The notes below the pieces were generated by a model. The model made no database searches. It saw only the letters and a program-made list of their open reading frames with translations, and was not told the origin of the DNA. A stretch of 64,000 nucleotides of DNA from Leifsonia sp. Root112D2 (GTDB taxonomy: Bacteria; Actinomycetota; Actinomycetes; Actinomycetales; Microbacteriaceae): assembly GCF_001424905.1 (NCBI RefSeq), contig NZ_LMCU01000001.1, positions 2,892,330 to 2,956,329 on the forward strand, read 5' to 3'. Positions 15,377 through 24,197 of this stretch are shown piece by piece (within the stretch, counting starts at the first letter, position 1; each line of letters starts with the position of its first letter). Made by a program: the position numbers and the translations under genes.

Positions 15377-16111
15377 GTGACCACAACGCCTGCCGCCGCC
15401 TCCGGCATCCGCCAAGACCAGCTTCCCGCCGCCGTGCTCTTCGACATGGATGGCACCCTCGTCGACACCGAACCGTACTGGATGCAGGCGGAGACCGATC
15501 TGGTCGCCGAATTCGGCGGTGTCTGGACCCAGGAAGACTGTCTGAGCGTCGTGGGCGCCGGGCTGTGGACCTCGGCAGAGGCCCTGCGGGCACGCGGCGT
15601 CGCGCTGGAGGCGGACGAGATCGTCGACAGACTCACCAATCGCGTGCAGGAGCAGATTGAGACGTTCGGCGCCCCGTGGCGTCCCGGTGCCGTCGAGCTG
15701 TTGCGCGAAGTACGTGAACGGGGCATCAAGACCGCCCTGGTGACGATGTCGGTGCGCCGCATGGCCTCCCAGATCGCCGACGCGCTGCCGTTCACGGGCT
15801 TCGACCTGCTCGTGACGGGAGACAGCGTCGAGAACCCGAAGCCGCATCCGGAGGCATACCTCACCGCCGCCCGCCTGCTGGGCGTGGAACCGGAGTGCAC
15901 CGTCGCCATCGAAGACTCCATTCCCGGACTGGCCGCGGCCGTCGCCGCTGGCACCACCGCCATTGCCGTACCGCATATCCTTCAGATTCCTGCCAGTGAC
16001 GACCATGTGCTCTGGCAGAGCCTCGCAGGGCGCACCGTCGACGACCTGATCGCCGTCTATGCCCAGAGAAACCCGGCCGAGCGCAACCCAGCCGAAAGCA
16101 CCGCACGATGA
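15377..16111 (+). CDS. HAD-superfamily hydrolase (beta-phosphoglucomutase/phosphatase type)
   Basis: A 244-residue cytoplasmic phosphatase-like enzyme. HAD motif I is VLFDMDGTLVDTE, with the nucleophile and acid Asp pair. A helical cap domain follows, then motif II (ALVTMSVRR, Thr), motif III Lys in ENPKPHPEAY, and motif IV in CVAIEDS-type TVAIEDSIPGLAAA. The subfamily I cap and the EDS.PG motif match the broad CbbY/phosphoglycolate-phosphatase-like group; the substrate is unknown. The GTG is chosen over the TTG at 15368 because of the -10 element. The stop overlaps the trmI start as ATGA, so the two genes are cotranscribed. Confidence 0.9.
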   Translation: MTTTPAAASGIRQDQLPAAVLFDMDGTLVDTEPYWMQAETDLVAEFGGVWTQEDCLSVVGAGLWTSAEALRARGVALEADEIVDRLTNRVQEQIETFGAPWRPGAVELLREVRERGIKTALVTMSVRRMASQIADALPFTGFDLLVTGDSVENPKPHPEAYLTAARLLGVEPECTVAIEDSIPGLAAAVAAGTTAIAVPHILQIPASDDHVLWQSLAGRTVDDLIAVYAQRNPAERNPAESTAR

Positions 16112-17151
16112 GCGATCTGACACGCCCCGTGACGCACCCCGCAATCCCGGCGAACAGCGGGCCGTTCCGCATCGGCGACCGCGTACAGCTCACCGGGCCG
16201 AAGGGCAAACTCAACACGATCACGCTCGAGGCGGGCAAGGTCTTCCACACCCACCGCGGTGTGCTCGAACATGACGCGATCATCGGCCTGCCCGACGGCT
16301 CCGTCGTGACCAACAATGTGGGTGTCGAGCACCTGGTGCTGCGCCCGCTGCTGCGCGATTTCGTCATGTCGATGCCGCGCGGTGCCGCCATCGTGTATCC
16401 GAAGGATGCCGCGCAGATTCTCGCACTGGCCGACGTCTTTCCCGGGGCGACCGTCGTGGAGGCGGGCGTCGGAAGCGGCGCGCTGTCGCTCTGGCTGCTG
16501 CGGGCGATAGGTCCGAGCGGAAGGCTGGCCTCTTTCGAGCGGCGGGACGAGTTCGCCGACGTCGCGCGCGCGAACGTGGTCACATTTCTCGGTCACGAGC
16601 CGGAGAACTGGAGCGTCACCGTCGGTGACCTCTCCGAGGCGCTTCCCGAGACGGTCGCCGACGGCACGGTCGACCGCGTCGTGCTCGACATGCTCGCCCC
16701 CTGGGAGTGCCTCGACGCCTGCATCGGCGCCCTCAAGGCTGGCGGCGTTCTGCTCTGTTATGTGGCCACCGTCACGCAGCTCTCCCGGGTGGCTGAGGCC
16801 ATCCGGGGCACCGGGCGCTTCACCGAGCCGGCGTCGAACGAGACGATGGTGCGCGGCTGGCACGTCGAAGGACTCGCCGTGCGGCCCGACCATCGCATGA
16901 TCGGGCACACCGGCTTTCTCATCACCGCGCGCCTGCTCGCGCCGAACACCGTGCTGCCCGAACTCAAACGTCGGCCCTCCAAGAGCGACTACAGCGACGC
17001 GGATGTCGAGGCCTGGACCCCGGGCGCCCTCGGCGAGCGCTCCGCAAGTCCCAAGAGCCTGCGCAAACGCGTGCGTGCTGCCCAGGCCGGCGCCGAGCTC
17101 TCCCGCGACGCCGAGCTTGCCCGAAACGGCGATGCGCCTGACATCAACTAA
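16108..17151 (+). CDS. trmI: tRNA (adenine-58-N1)-methyltransferase TrmI
   Basis: A 347-residue SAM-dependent enzyme that makes m1A58 in the T-loop of tRNA. The N-terminal GPFRIGDRVQLTGPKGKLNTITLEAGKVFHTHRG segment is the small beta domain of bacterial TrmI. The Rossmann domain shows motif I VVEAGVGSGALSLWLLRAIG, motif II FERRDEFADVARANV, and the catalytic-region VDRVVLDMLAPWE. The length is 60-70 residues above Thermus TrmI because of a C-terminal polar tail of the kind seen in actinobacterial members. In mycobacteria the gene lies near the Pup-proteasome locus; here it lies 1 kb upstream of pafB. Confidence 0.93.
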   Translation: MSDLTRPVTHPAIPANSGPFRIGDRVQLTGPKGKLNTITLEAGKVFHTHRGVLEHDAIIGLPDGSVVTNNVGVEHLVLRPLLRDFVMSMPRGAAIVYPKDAAQILALADVFPGATVVEAGVGSGALSLWLLRAIGPSGRLASFERRDEFADVARANVVTFLGHEPENWSVTVGDLSEALPETVADGTVDRVVLDMLAPWECLDACIGALKAGGVLLCYVATVTQLSRVAEAIRGTGRFTEPASNETMVRGWHVEGLAVRPDHRMIGHTGFLITARLLAPNTVLPELKRRPSKSDYSDADVEAWTPGALGERSASPKSLRKRVRAAQAGAELSRDAELARNGDAPDIN

Positions 17152-17217
17152 CATGGATTGCCGGAAGGCTCACCTGCTTTTTATGCATCACACTTCATCG
17201 CTTTCGAAAGAGGACCC

Positions 17218-18156
17218 GTGCGCAGAACTCCAGCACTGTTCGTCGCAGCCGGACTGCTGCTCGTCACCCTCTCGGCGTGCAGCTCGGCCCCGAGTGCCAA
17301 CTGCGACGACGCAGCGGCGACGGGCGCGGCATCCGATCTGATCTCGGTCAGCGGCAAGGTGGGCGCCACACCGGATGTCTCGTTCCCGACCCCGTTGAAG
17401 ACCACGAAGACCGACCGCAGCATCCTCACGAAGGGCACGGGCGATCTGCTGCAGACGGGGCAGGCCGTTCGGGCGGACGTCACCATCTACAACGGAGCGA
17501 CAGGCGAGCTGATGCCGCGCTCCCAGTACGGTGCGCCGGAGGGGACGCTGCCGATCACCATCGGGCAGACCGTAGCGGGCATCTCGAAGGGGCTCGTGTG
17601 CGCCCGGGAGGGCTCGCGCATAGCCGTCGCCGTCTCGCCGAAGGACGGCATCAACGACGGCGCCACCTCACTGGTCATCGTGCTCGATGTGCGCAAGGCC
17701 TTCCTGCCTCGCGCCGACGGTGCACCGCAGCCGCACCAGGCCGGCATGCCGCAGGTCGTCTTCGCGCCGAACGGCGCGCCCGGCATCACGGTGCCCAAGA
17801 CAACACCCCCCACGAAGCTGAAGATCGCCGACCTCAAGAAGGGTGACGGCACCGTCGTCAAACGCGGCGACGCGGTGGTGGTGCAGTACACGGGGGTGCT
17901 GTGGAAGAACGGAACCGTATTCGATTCCTCGTGGACGAAGAACGGATCCACCACGATGGTCGCCAATGACGCGTCGTCGGGTGCAAGCTCTGGTGGCGTC
18001 ATCACGGGCTTCGCGGATGCCCTCATCGGGCAGAAGGTCGGCTCCCAGGTCATCGCGGTCATTCCACCCGACAAGGGCTATGGCAAGGAGGGCTCCGGCG
18101 CGATTCCGCCGAACGCCACTCTGGTCTTCGTCGCGGACATCCTGGGCATCCAGTAA
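17218..18156 (+). CDS. FKBP-type peptidyl-prolyl isomerase lipoprotein
   Basis: A 312-residue secreted lipoprotein. The N-terminus RRTPALFVAAGLLLVTLSAC is a type II signal peptide with lipobox LSAC, so the mature protein should be lipid-anchored on the outer face of the membrane. The GTG at 17218 is preferred over the TTG at 17158 because AGAGG lies just upstream and the signal peptide then has normal length. The C-terminal 110 residues are a canonical FKBP domain: GDAVVVQYTGVLWKNGTVFDSS, GVITGFADALIGQKVGSQV, and PPDKGYGKEGSGAIPPNATLVFVADIL. The middle part (residues about 60-165) looks like a degenerate second FKBP-like repeat. It probably aids folding of exported proteins. Confidence 0.93.
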   Translation: MRRTPALFVAAGLLLVTLSACSSAPSANCDDAAATGAASDLISVSGKVGATPDVSFPTPLKTTKTDRSILTKGTGDLLQTGQAVRADVTIYNGATGELMPRSQYGAPEGTLPITIGQTVAGISKGLVCAREGSRIAVAVSPKDGINDGATSLVIVLDVRKAFLPRADGAPQPHQAGMPQVVFAPNGAPGITVPKTTPPTKLKIADLKKGDGTVVKRGDAVVVQYTGVLWKNGTVFDSSWTKNGSTTMVANDASSGASSGGVITGFADALIGQKVGSQVIAVIPPDKGYGKEGSGAIPPNATLVFVADILGIQ

Positions 18157-18182
18157 CCGTTCGCACAGACGGCCCGGCAGCC

Positions 18183-18188
18183 TAGGAT
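18183..18188 (+). promoter_or_regulatory. -10 element TAGGAT for pafB
   Basis: TAGGAT lies 7 nt before the GTG at 18196. This spacing favours 18196 over the GTG at 18190 as the start and predicts leaderless transcription. Confidence 0.5.
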
Positions 18189-18195
18189 TGTGGTC

Positions 18196-19194
18196 GTGCC
18201 TCCAGTCTCCAAGCCCGCCCGAATTCCGGTCGAAGAGCGCCTGTTCAGCCTCGTGCTTGCGTTGCTCGCCACCGAGAGCGGATTGACGAAGAACGAGGTG
18301 CTGTCGACCGTTCAGGGATACCGGCAGCGGTATTCGAGCGCCGGTGACAACGCCAGCCTCGAGCGGCAGTTCGAACGCGACAAAGATGACATCCGTGAGC
18401 TCGGCGTGCCTTTGGAGACCGTGGAATCGCCGGGCGATCCCGGCAACAACCAGAACCTGCGGTATCGCATCCCCAAGGGCTCGTATGATCTTCCCTCCGA
18501 CATCGTGTTCTCGGCCGAGGAGATCACCCTGCTCGGCTTGGCCGCCGCCGTCTGGCGGGAAGGTTCGCTCTCGGGTGAGTCCCGTCGCGCCATCATGAAG
18601 CTGCGCTCCCTCGGGGTCGAGTCGAACGAACCGGTTCTCGGCTACGCGCCGCGGCTGCGAGTGCGCGAGAGCGCGTTCGAGCCGCTCAGTCTTGCCCTCG
18701 AACGCAAGGCGATAGTGACGTTCTCCTATCTCAAGCCGGGGGAGAGCGCATCACGGCGGCGCACGGTCGCCCCTCTCGCACTCGTGCAGCACCTCGGTCG
18801 CTGGCACCTGCAGGGCATCGACCAGGACGCGCAGGGCTCGCGAACATTCCTGCTGTCACGCATCGTCGACACCGTCACGCTCACGAACCGCACATTCGAA
18901 CCGGATGGCGCGGACTTCGCCGCGCGCGCCCTCGATGAGCTCGAGCGTATCTGGCAGCAGAATGTCGCGGAGATCGAGGTGGTTCCCGGCAGCGACGCCG
19001 CGGTGCGCCTGCGCCGCCGGTACACCGGTGAGCCCACGAGCGAGACGGCGATCTCGGCGCACTACACCGACATCAACGTTCTCGCCGACGAGCTGGCCGG
19101 CTACGGACCCGAGGTGCTCGTAATCTCACCGGATGCCCTGCGTACGGCCGTGCAAACCCGCCTGGCGGCCACAGAGAAGGCTCACCGTGACTGA
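18196..19194 (+). CDS. pafB: WYL-domain transcription regulator PafB
   Basis: A 332-residue regulator with an N-terminal winged helix (EERLFSLVLALLATESGLTKNEVLSTV), a central WYL domain (REAIVTFSYLKPGESASRRRTVAPLALVQHLGRWHLQGID, with Tyr/Trp positions shifted as in PafB), and a C-terminal WCX domain. In mycobacteria PafB and PafC form a heterodimer that switches on most DNA-damage genes independently of LexA, apparently sensing single-stranded DNA through WYL. The mycobacterial locus places pafA, the Pup ligase, just upstream; here an FKBP lipoprotein takes that place and pafA is absent from the window. Overlaps pafC by 8 bp. Confidence 0.92.
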   Translation: MPPVSKPARIPVEERLFSLVLALLATESGLTKNEVLSTVQGYRQRYSSAGDNASLERQFERDKDDIRELGVPLETVESPGDPGNNQNLRYRIPKGSYDLPSDIVFSAEEITLLGLAAAVWREGSLSGESRRAIMKLRSLGVESNEPVLGYAPRLRVRESAFEPLSLALERKAIVTFSYLKPGESASRRRTVAPLALVQHLGRWHLQGIDQDAQGSRTFLLSRIVDTVTLTNRTFEPDGADFAARALDELERIWQQNVAEIEVVPGSDAAVRLRRRYTGEPTSETAISAHYTDINVLADELAGYGPEVLVISPDALRTAVQTRLAATEKAHRD

Positions 19195-20218
19195 ACCTCG
19201 TACACCGTTGCACGCCCAGGACAAACTGCTGCTGCTGCTCGCATTGGTGCCGTATCTCATGGACCACGATCGGGTCAGCGTCTCCGATGCCGCCGAGCAG
19301 TTCGGGGTCACCGAGACGCAGATTCGCGAGGCCGTTCGTCTCATCGCCGTCTCCGGCGTGCCGGGGGAGACCCGGCAGTACCTGCCAGGCGATCTCTTCG
19401 ACATCGCCTGGGACGACTTCGAGCAGAATGACCAGATAGCCCTGACACACCTGGTCGCCATTGACGATTCGCCGCGGTTCTCGGCACGCGAGGCCGCCGC
19501 GCTCATCGCCGGCCTGCAATACCTTTCGGCGCTGCCCGAGAACGCCGACCGTGACGTCATCGGCGTGCTCATGGCCAAGCTGGCGCGCGGAGCCTCGGGC
19601 GAGCCGAGCCAGGTGGCCGTCGCGGGCAGCGCATCCGACGAGTCGCTGCGTGTGATTCGCGATGCCGTCGCATCCGGTACGCAGGTGGAGTTCGACTATC
19701 TCAACTCCCGCGGCGAGCAGGAGCGCCGCCGCGTTGACCCCCTGCGCATCGAGTCGGACGACCAGGACTGGTATCTGCGCGGCTGGTGCCACCTGCGCGA
19801 GGCGGTACGCACCTTTCGCCTGGACCGCATGAGCGAGCTCCGCGCGACTGATGAAACCATCACGTATCACCCCACCGACGTAAGCCTGCCGGAGACGCTC
19901 TTCGAAGGCTCAGACGACGACCTCAGTGTCGACGTGGAGATCACCGCATCGGCGCTGCCGCTCGTCGCCGACTACATTCGCGAGGGAACGCCGCGTCTTC
20001 AGGAGGACGGATACGTGCGCACGAGCGTGCGCGTCGCCCACTACCACGGGCTCAAGCGCCTCGCCGCACGGCTTTCGGGCGTGCTCACGGTGACGGGGCC
20101 CGAGGAGGCCAGGAACGTGGTGGCCGAGTGGGCGGCGGCGGGTGCGGCACGCTATGACGCCGCTGGCAACGAGGAGGCAGACACGCACCCGTCGAACACG
20201 CCCGAGTCGGGCGCGTAG
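19187..20218 (+). CDS. pafC: WYL-domain transcription regulator PafC
   Basis: A 343-residue partner of PafB with the same layout: N-terminal winged helix (KLLLLLALVPYLMDHDRVSVSDAAEQFGVTETQIREAVRLI), a WYL domain (VEFDYLNSRGEQERRRVDPLRIESDDQDWYLRGWCHLREAVRTFRLDRM, containing the W-Y-L signature as DWYLRGW), and a C-terminal WCX-like domain. The start is the GTG at 19187, inside the end of pafB, so the two are translationally coupled and probably made in equal amounts. The C-terminal 20 residues are acidic and disordered. Confidence 0.92.
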   Translation: MTEPRTPLHAQDKLLLLLALVPYLMDHDRVSVSDAAEQFGVTETQIREAVRLIAVSGVPGETRQYLPGDLFDIAWDDFEQNDQIALTHLVAIDDSPRFSAREAAALIAGLQYLSALPENADRDVIGVLMAKLARGASGEPSQVAVAGSASDESLRVIRDAVASGTQVEFDYLNSRGEQERRRVDPLRIESDDQDWYLRGWCHLREAVRTFRLDRMSELRATDETITYHPTDVSLPETLFEGSDDDLSVDVEITASALPLVADYIREGTPRLQEDGYVRTSVRVAHYHGLKRLAARLSGVLTVTGPEEARNVVAEWAAAGAARYDAAGNEEADTHPSNTPESGA

Positions 20219-20221
20219 GCT
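20216..20221 (+). promoter_or_regulatory. -10 element TAGGCT for the 116-aa membrane protein
   Basis: TAGGCT lies 6 nt before the ATG at 20228 and overlaps the pafC stop codon. It suggests a leaderless promoter for the tat genes independent of pafBC. Confidence 0.5.
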
Positions 20222-20227
20222 GCTCCC

Positions 20228-20578
20228 ATGCCCTGGTGGTCCTGGCTCGTGATCTGGGTAGTGCTCATCGCAGCGCTGCTGGCGCTTCTGGTGTGGCAGG
20301 GCATCCGGCTGTTCAGAAAGGCTCTCGGTGTCGTCACCGATCTCGGCGAGCTCGCCGACAAGACCTCGCTGCTCGAACAGCGTGCGGAGCAACTGGCCGA
20401 GCGCCGCTTCGAGCCCGCCGTTTTCGCGGATGCCTCCCAGCTCTCCCAGGATCGCCAGCGCAACAAGGCGAGACGGGCAGAAGAACGAGCGATTCATCGC
20501 GACGCGCGGGTACAACGAGGTAGACTTCTGACGAAGGCTGACTACAACCAGTTTTCGCCACCCACCAAAAGGACCTGA
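20228..20578 (+). CDS. Small membrane protein between pafC and tatA
   Basis: A 116-residue protein with one N-terminal membrane helix at about residues 5-25 (WLVIWVVLIAALLALLVWQG), followed by an amphipathic helical region (GVVTDLGELADKTSLLEQRAEQL) and a strongly basic tail (QRNKARRAEERAIHRDARVQRGR). N-terminus-out topology with a basic cytoplasmic tail is likely. I know no function. The position between pafC and tatA and the 3-bp gap to tatA suggest cotranscription with the Tat genes. Confidence 0.75.
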   Translation: MPWWSWLVIWVVLIAALLALLVWQGIRLFRKALGVVTDLGELADKTSLLEQRAEQLAERRFEPAVFADASQLSQDRQRNKARRAEERAIHRDARVQRGRLLTKADYNQFSPPTKRT

Positions 20579-20581
20579 CTT

Positions 20582-20839
20582 ATGTTCGGAAACGCATTCG
20601 GCTGGCCACACCTGCTCATCATTCTGGCCATCGTGCTGCTGCTCTTCGGTGCGCCCAAACTTCCCGCGCTCGCGCGAAGCGTGGGTCAGTCGATGCGCAT
20701 CTTCCGCGGCGAGATGAAGACCATGAAGGGCGACGAGCCGGCCAAGCCGGACGACACGACCACGACGACGCACAACGAAGACGTTGCCGTCACGCACTCC
20801 GTGGGCAACGACAAGCCCGAGTCGCAGCAAAAGCTCTAG
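20582..20839 (+). CDS. tatA: Sec-independent protein translocase subunit TatA
   Basis: An 85-residue protein with the TatA plan: a short N-terminal membrane helix (PHLLIILAIVLLLFGAPKLPALARSVGQSMRIF), the hinge with FGAPKLP, an amphipathic helix, and a polar acidic tail (residues 48-85). TatA oligomers line the passage for folded proteins exported with twin-arginine signals. The Rieske protein QcrA encoded at 38383-39456 is a likely client in actinobacteria. tatC follows 4 bp later; no tatB is in the window. Confidence 0.95.
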   Translation: MFGNAFGWPHLLIILAIVLLLFGAPKLPALARSVGQSMRIFRGEMKTMKGDEPAKPDDTTTTTHNEDVAVTHSVGNDKPESQQKL

Positions 20840-20843
20840 CACG

Positions 20844-21641
20844 GTGGCCATCTCCGCCGAGAAACGGGGCCGCACTCGCGAACGGCGGATGACGCTCGGT
20901 CAACACCTCGTTGAGCTGCGCAAACGGCTGTTTAAGGCCGCCATTGGCTTCGTGCTGGGCGGCGTGGCCGGGTGGTTTCTGGCCGACTTCGTTCTGGACG
21001 CACTGCGGTCGCCCGTGCAGGCAATCGTCGAGAGCCAACATCGCACGGCCGCCCTGAACTTCGCCACCATCACGGGCTCGTTTGACCTGAAGTTGCAGAT
21101 CGCCATTACCGTGGGCGCGATCATCTCCAGCCCTGTTTGGCTCTACCAGATCTTCGCCTTCCTCGTGCCCGGGCTGACCGGCAAGGAGAAGCGGTATACA
21201 TTCGGCTTCTTCTTCAGCGCCGTGCCGTTGTTCTTCGCCGGCTGCGCTGCCGGCTGGTTCGTGTTGCCTCACATCGTCGGACTGCTGACCGGCTTTGCGG
21301 GCAGGCAGGACAGCGCGTACATCGACGCACAGTCCTACTACGACTTCGTACTCAAGCTCGTCATCGTCGTCGGAGTCGCATTTGTGCTGCCGGTGTTCCT
21401 GGTGCTGCTCAACTTCATGGGGGTACTGAGCGCGAAGTCCATCCTGAAGTCGTGGCGCGTCGCGATGCTCGTCATCGTGCTGTTCACCGCTGTCACCACT
21501 CCCGCCGCCGATGTCATCTCTATGCTGCTTCTGGCCGTGCCGATGGTCGGCCTGTACTTCGCTGCGGCAGGCGTCGCCTGGCTGCACGACAGGCGCGCGG
21601 CGAAGAACGCTCTGCGCATGGAGGCGGATCTCGCGGGCTGA
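20844..21641 (+). CDS. tatC: Sec-independent protein translocase subunit TatC
   Basis: A 265-residue membrane protein with six helices that recognises twin-arginine signal peptides and recruits TatA. The family signature MTLGQHLVELRKRLFKA stands near the N-terminus, with the Glu of LVELR needed for signal binding, and the conserved FYQIFAFL-type segment (PVWLYQIFAFLVPGLTGKEKRY) follows. The GTG at 20844, 4 bp after tatA, is chosen; it adds a short basic tail before MTLGQ. The C-terminus is cytoplasmic and charged. Cotranscribed with tatA. Confidence 0.95.
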   Translation: MAISAEKRGRTRERRMTLGQHLVELRKRLFKAAIGFVLGGVAGWFLADFVLDALRSPVQAIVESQHRTAALNFATITGSFDLKLQIAITVGAIISSPVWLYQIFAFLVPGLTGKEKRYTFGFFFSAVPLFFAGCAAGWFVLPHIVGLLTGFAGRQDSAYIDAQSYYDFVLKLVIVVGVAFVLPVFLVLLNFMGVLSAKSILKSWRVAMLVIVLFTAVTTPAADVISMLLLAVPMVGLYFAAAGVAWLHDRRAAKNALRMEADLAG

Positions 21642-21665
21642 GCCACGCATCCGTCGTTCGGCGCC

Positions 21666-21671
21666 TAAGCT
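21666..21671 (+). promoter_or_regulatory. -10 element TAAGCT for helY
   Basis: TAAGCT lies 6 nt before the GTG at 21678, in a 15-bp context identical to that of mshC. No Shine-Dalgarno is present. Confidence 0.55.
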
Positions 21672-21677
21672 GAAGAC

Positions 21678-24110
21678 GTGACCGATCAGCTCTCGCCGGC
21701 CGAGCGATACTCCGCCTCCCGGTCGCAGAGGGCGCAGCCGCGACTCGACTCCTTTCGACAGGGTCTGCGCTTCGATCTCGATCCGTTTCAGCGCGAAGCG
21801 TGCGCCCGCCTCGAAGACGGGCGCAGCGTTCTTGTTGCGGCACCGACGGGTGCCGGCAAGACCATCGTGGCCGAGTTCGCCGTCTATCTGGCCATGCAGC
21901 AGTCCCGTGCCAAGGTGTTCTACACCACACCCATGAAGGCGCTCAGCAACCAGAAGTTCCAGGAGCTCGTAAACGAATACGGGCCGGATGCCGTCGGCCT
22001 GCTCACCGGGGACACCAACGTCAACGCGCGGGCGCGCATCGTGGTGATGACCACCGAGGTGCTGCGCAACATGCTCTACGCCGACTCCGACCTGCTCACC
22101 GACCTGGCCTGGGTGGTCATGGACGAGGTGCACTACCTGGCCGACCGCTTTCGCGGCGCAGTGTGGGAGGAGGTCATCATTCACCTGCCCGACGCGGTGC
22201 GTATGGTCTCCCTCAGCGCCACGGTCTCGAACGCGGAGGAATTCGGTGACTGGCTTCAGGCGGTGCGCGGCGACACCGATGTCATCGTCTCAGAGGAACG
22301 CCCGGTGCCGCTCGAACAGCACATTCTCATGCGCGGCAAGCTCGTGGATCTCTTCGATTCCTCCGGTCTCGCGGCGACGAACCGGGTGAACCCGGAACTC
22401 GTGCAGATGGCCCGCTACGGCGGGCGCACCCTGAGCGCTCGCCAGATGAAGGATGTCGGGCGCTACCACTCGCGAGGAGGCCGACCGCAGGCCGTGCGCG
22501 TTGATCGCGCCGACATCGTTGACCTGCTCGAGGATCACCACCTGCTGCCCGCGATCTTCTTCATCTTCAGCAGGGTCGGCTGCGACCAGGCGGTGCGGCA
22601 GACGCTGCGCTCGGGCGTGCGGCTCACCGAGGCGCACGAGCGCGACGAGATTCGAGCGATTGTGGAGGAGCGCTGCCGAACCCTGCTCGACGAGGATCTC
22701 GCCGTGCTGGGCTACTGGGAGTGGCTTGACGGTCTCGAACGCGGAGTTGCCGCCCACCACGCGGGCATGTTGCCTGCCTTCAAGGAGGTCGTCGAGGAGC
22801 TGTTCCGACGCAAACTCGTCAAGGTGGTCTTCGCGACGGAAACGCTCGCGCTGGGCATCAACATGCCGGCTCGAACGGTGGTTCTGGAGAAGCTGGAGAA
22901 GTTCAACGGTGAGGCACGCGTGCCCATCACGCCGGGGGAGTACACCCAGCTCACCGGGCGTGCCGGCCGGCGCGGCATCGACGTCGAGGGGCATTCCGTC
23001 ATCCACTGGCAGGAGGGCCTCGACCCGCAGGCCGTGGCCTCGCTCGCCTCCCGGCGCACGTACCCGCTCAATTCCAGCTTTCGACCGACGTACAACATGG
23101 CCGCGAACCTCATCGACCAGTTCGGTCGCGAGCGCACCCGCGAGATTCTCGAATCGTCTTTCGCCCAGTTCCAGGCCGACCGGGCCGTTGTCGATCTGGC
23201 GCAAAAGGTGCGCAAACAGGAGGAGTCCCTCGCGGGCTACTCCGAGGCGATGACCTGCCACCTGGGGGACTTCGCCGAGTATGCGGCCCTGCGTCGGCGC
23301 CTCAGCGATCTGGAGCGCCAGGGCGCTCACGGGGCGCCACAGAGCCGGGGCGCACGGGAGAAGAGGCAGCACGAGCTCACGGCGCTGCGCAAGCGGATGC
23401 GCGCGCATCCGTGCCACGGCTGTTCAGACCGGGAGAAGCACGCGCGCTGGGCCGAACGCTGGTGGCGCCTGAAAAGAGAGACGGATGCCCTCAGCGCGCA
23501 GATTCGCTCGCGCACCGGCGCCGTCGCCAAGGTCTTTGACCGTGTCACCGACATCCTGCTCAGTTGCGGCTACCTGCAGACGGATGCCGCGGGCACGGCA
23601 ACCCTGACCGCCCACGGCCGCACGCTCAAACGTATCTACGGCGAACGCGATCTGCTCATTGCCGAGTGCCTGCGACGCAACGTCTGGACAGGACTCGATG
23701 CACCGAGCCTGGCCGCGATGGCCACGTCGCTCGTCTATGAGCCGCGCCGCGAAGAGGGTGAGATCGCCGAGCGCTATCTGCCGAAGGGAGCCTTCCGCCC
23801 CGCCCTCCAGAAGACCCAGGAGCTCTGGAGTCGCCTCGACGACCTCGAACGAGAGAATCGGCTGGCCGGCAGCCAGCCCGTCTCGACCGGACTCTGCCTG
23901 GCCATGCACGGCTGGGCGCGCGGAGTGGCGCTCGGCACCGTGCTGCAGGAGGCAGACATGGCGGCGGGGGACTTCGTGCGCTGGACCAAGCAGACCATCG
24001 ATCTGCTGGATCAGCTCTCCGTGGTTGCGGATGGTCCGGTCGGGCGCACCGCGAGGCTGGCGCTGGATGCTATTCGTCGCGGCATCGTCGCCTATTCCTC
24101 GGTGGACTGA
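21678..24110 (+). CDS. helY: DEAD/DEAH-box helicase HelY (Ski2/Mtr4-like)
   Basis: An 810-residue superfamily 2 RNA helicase. Motif I is AAPTGAGKTIVAEFA, motif II is VMDEVHYL (DEVH), motif III is SLSATVSNAEEFG, and motifs V-VI lie in FATETLALGINMPARTVV and TQLTGRAGRRGID. The C-terminal DSHCT-like domain holds a coiled stretch and a CHGCSDREKHARW Cys/His patch. In Mycobacterium tuberculosis helY lies in the same order after tatA and tatC, which supports the name. Homologues act in RNA turnover; the role in actinobacteria is not settled. It has a GTG start with a leaderless-type promoter. Its stop ends four bases before the lnt frame opens. Confidence 0.93.
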   Translation: MTDQLSPAERYSASRSQRAQPRLDSFRQGLRFDLDPFQREACARLEDGRSVLVAAPTGAGKTIVAEFAVYLAMQQSRAKVFYTTPMKALSNQKFQELVNEYGPDAVGLLTGDTNVNARARIVVMTTEVLRNMLYADSDLLTDLAWVVMDEVHYLADRFRGAVWEEVIIHLPDAVRMVSLSATVSNAEEFGDWLQAVRGDTDVIVSEERPVPLEQHILMRGKLVDLFDSSGLAATNRVNPELVQMARYGGRTLSARQMKDVGRYHSRGGRPQAVRVDRADIVDLLEDHHLLPAIFFIFSRVGCDQAVRQTLRSGVRLTEAHERDEIRAIVEERCRTLLDEDLAVLGYWEWLDGLERGVAAHHAGMLPAFKEVVEELFRRKLVKVVFATETLALGINMPARTVVLEKLEKFNGEARVPITPGEYTQLTGRAGRRGIDVEGHSVIHWQEGLDPQAVASLASRRTYPLNSSFRPTYNMAANLIDQFGRERTREILESSFAQFQADRAVVDLAQKVRKQEESLAGYSEAMTCHLGDFAEYAALRRRLSDLERQGAHGAPQSRGAREKRQHELTALRKRMRAHPCHGCSDREKHARWAERWWRLKRETDALSAQIRSRTGAVAKVFDRVTDILLSCGYLQTDAAGTATLTAHGRTLKRIYGERDLLIAECLRRNVWTGLDAPSLAAMATSLVYEPRREEGEIAERYLPKGAFRPALQKTQELWSRLDDLERENRLAGSQPVSTGLCLAMHGWARGVALGTVLQEADMAAGDFVRWTKQTIDLLDQLSVVADGPVGRTARLALDAIRRGIVAYSSVD

Positions 24111-24183
24111 GCGGTGCACGAAGCACCGACCACGCACCGTGCCTCCGCGCGTCGCACACAGCGTGCACATACGCCCGATCGCC

Positions 24184-24189
24184 TAAGCT
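24184..24189 (+). promoter_or_regulatory. -10 element TAAGCT for lnt
   Basis: CGCCTAAGCT, identical to the core in front of mshC and helY, ends 8 nt before the GTG at 24198. Confidence 0.45.
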
Positions 24190-24197
24190 CTGAAATC

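Noticed and set aside
20790..22184. Minus-strand open frame of 464 codons opposite tatC and the start of helY
   Set aside because: It spans two well-supported genes on the other strand, and its composition (His/Arg/Glu-rich, no hydrophobic core) is that of an antisense shadow.
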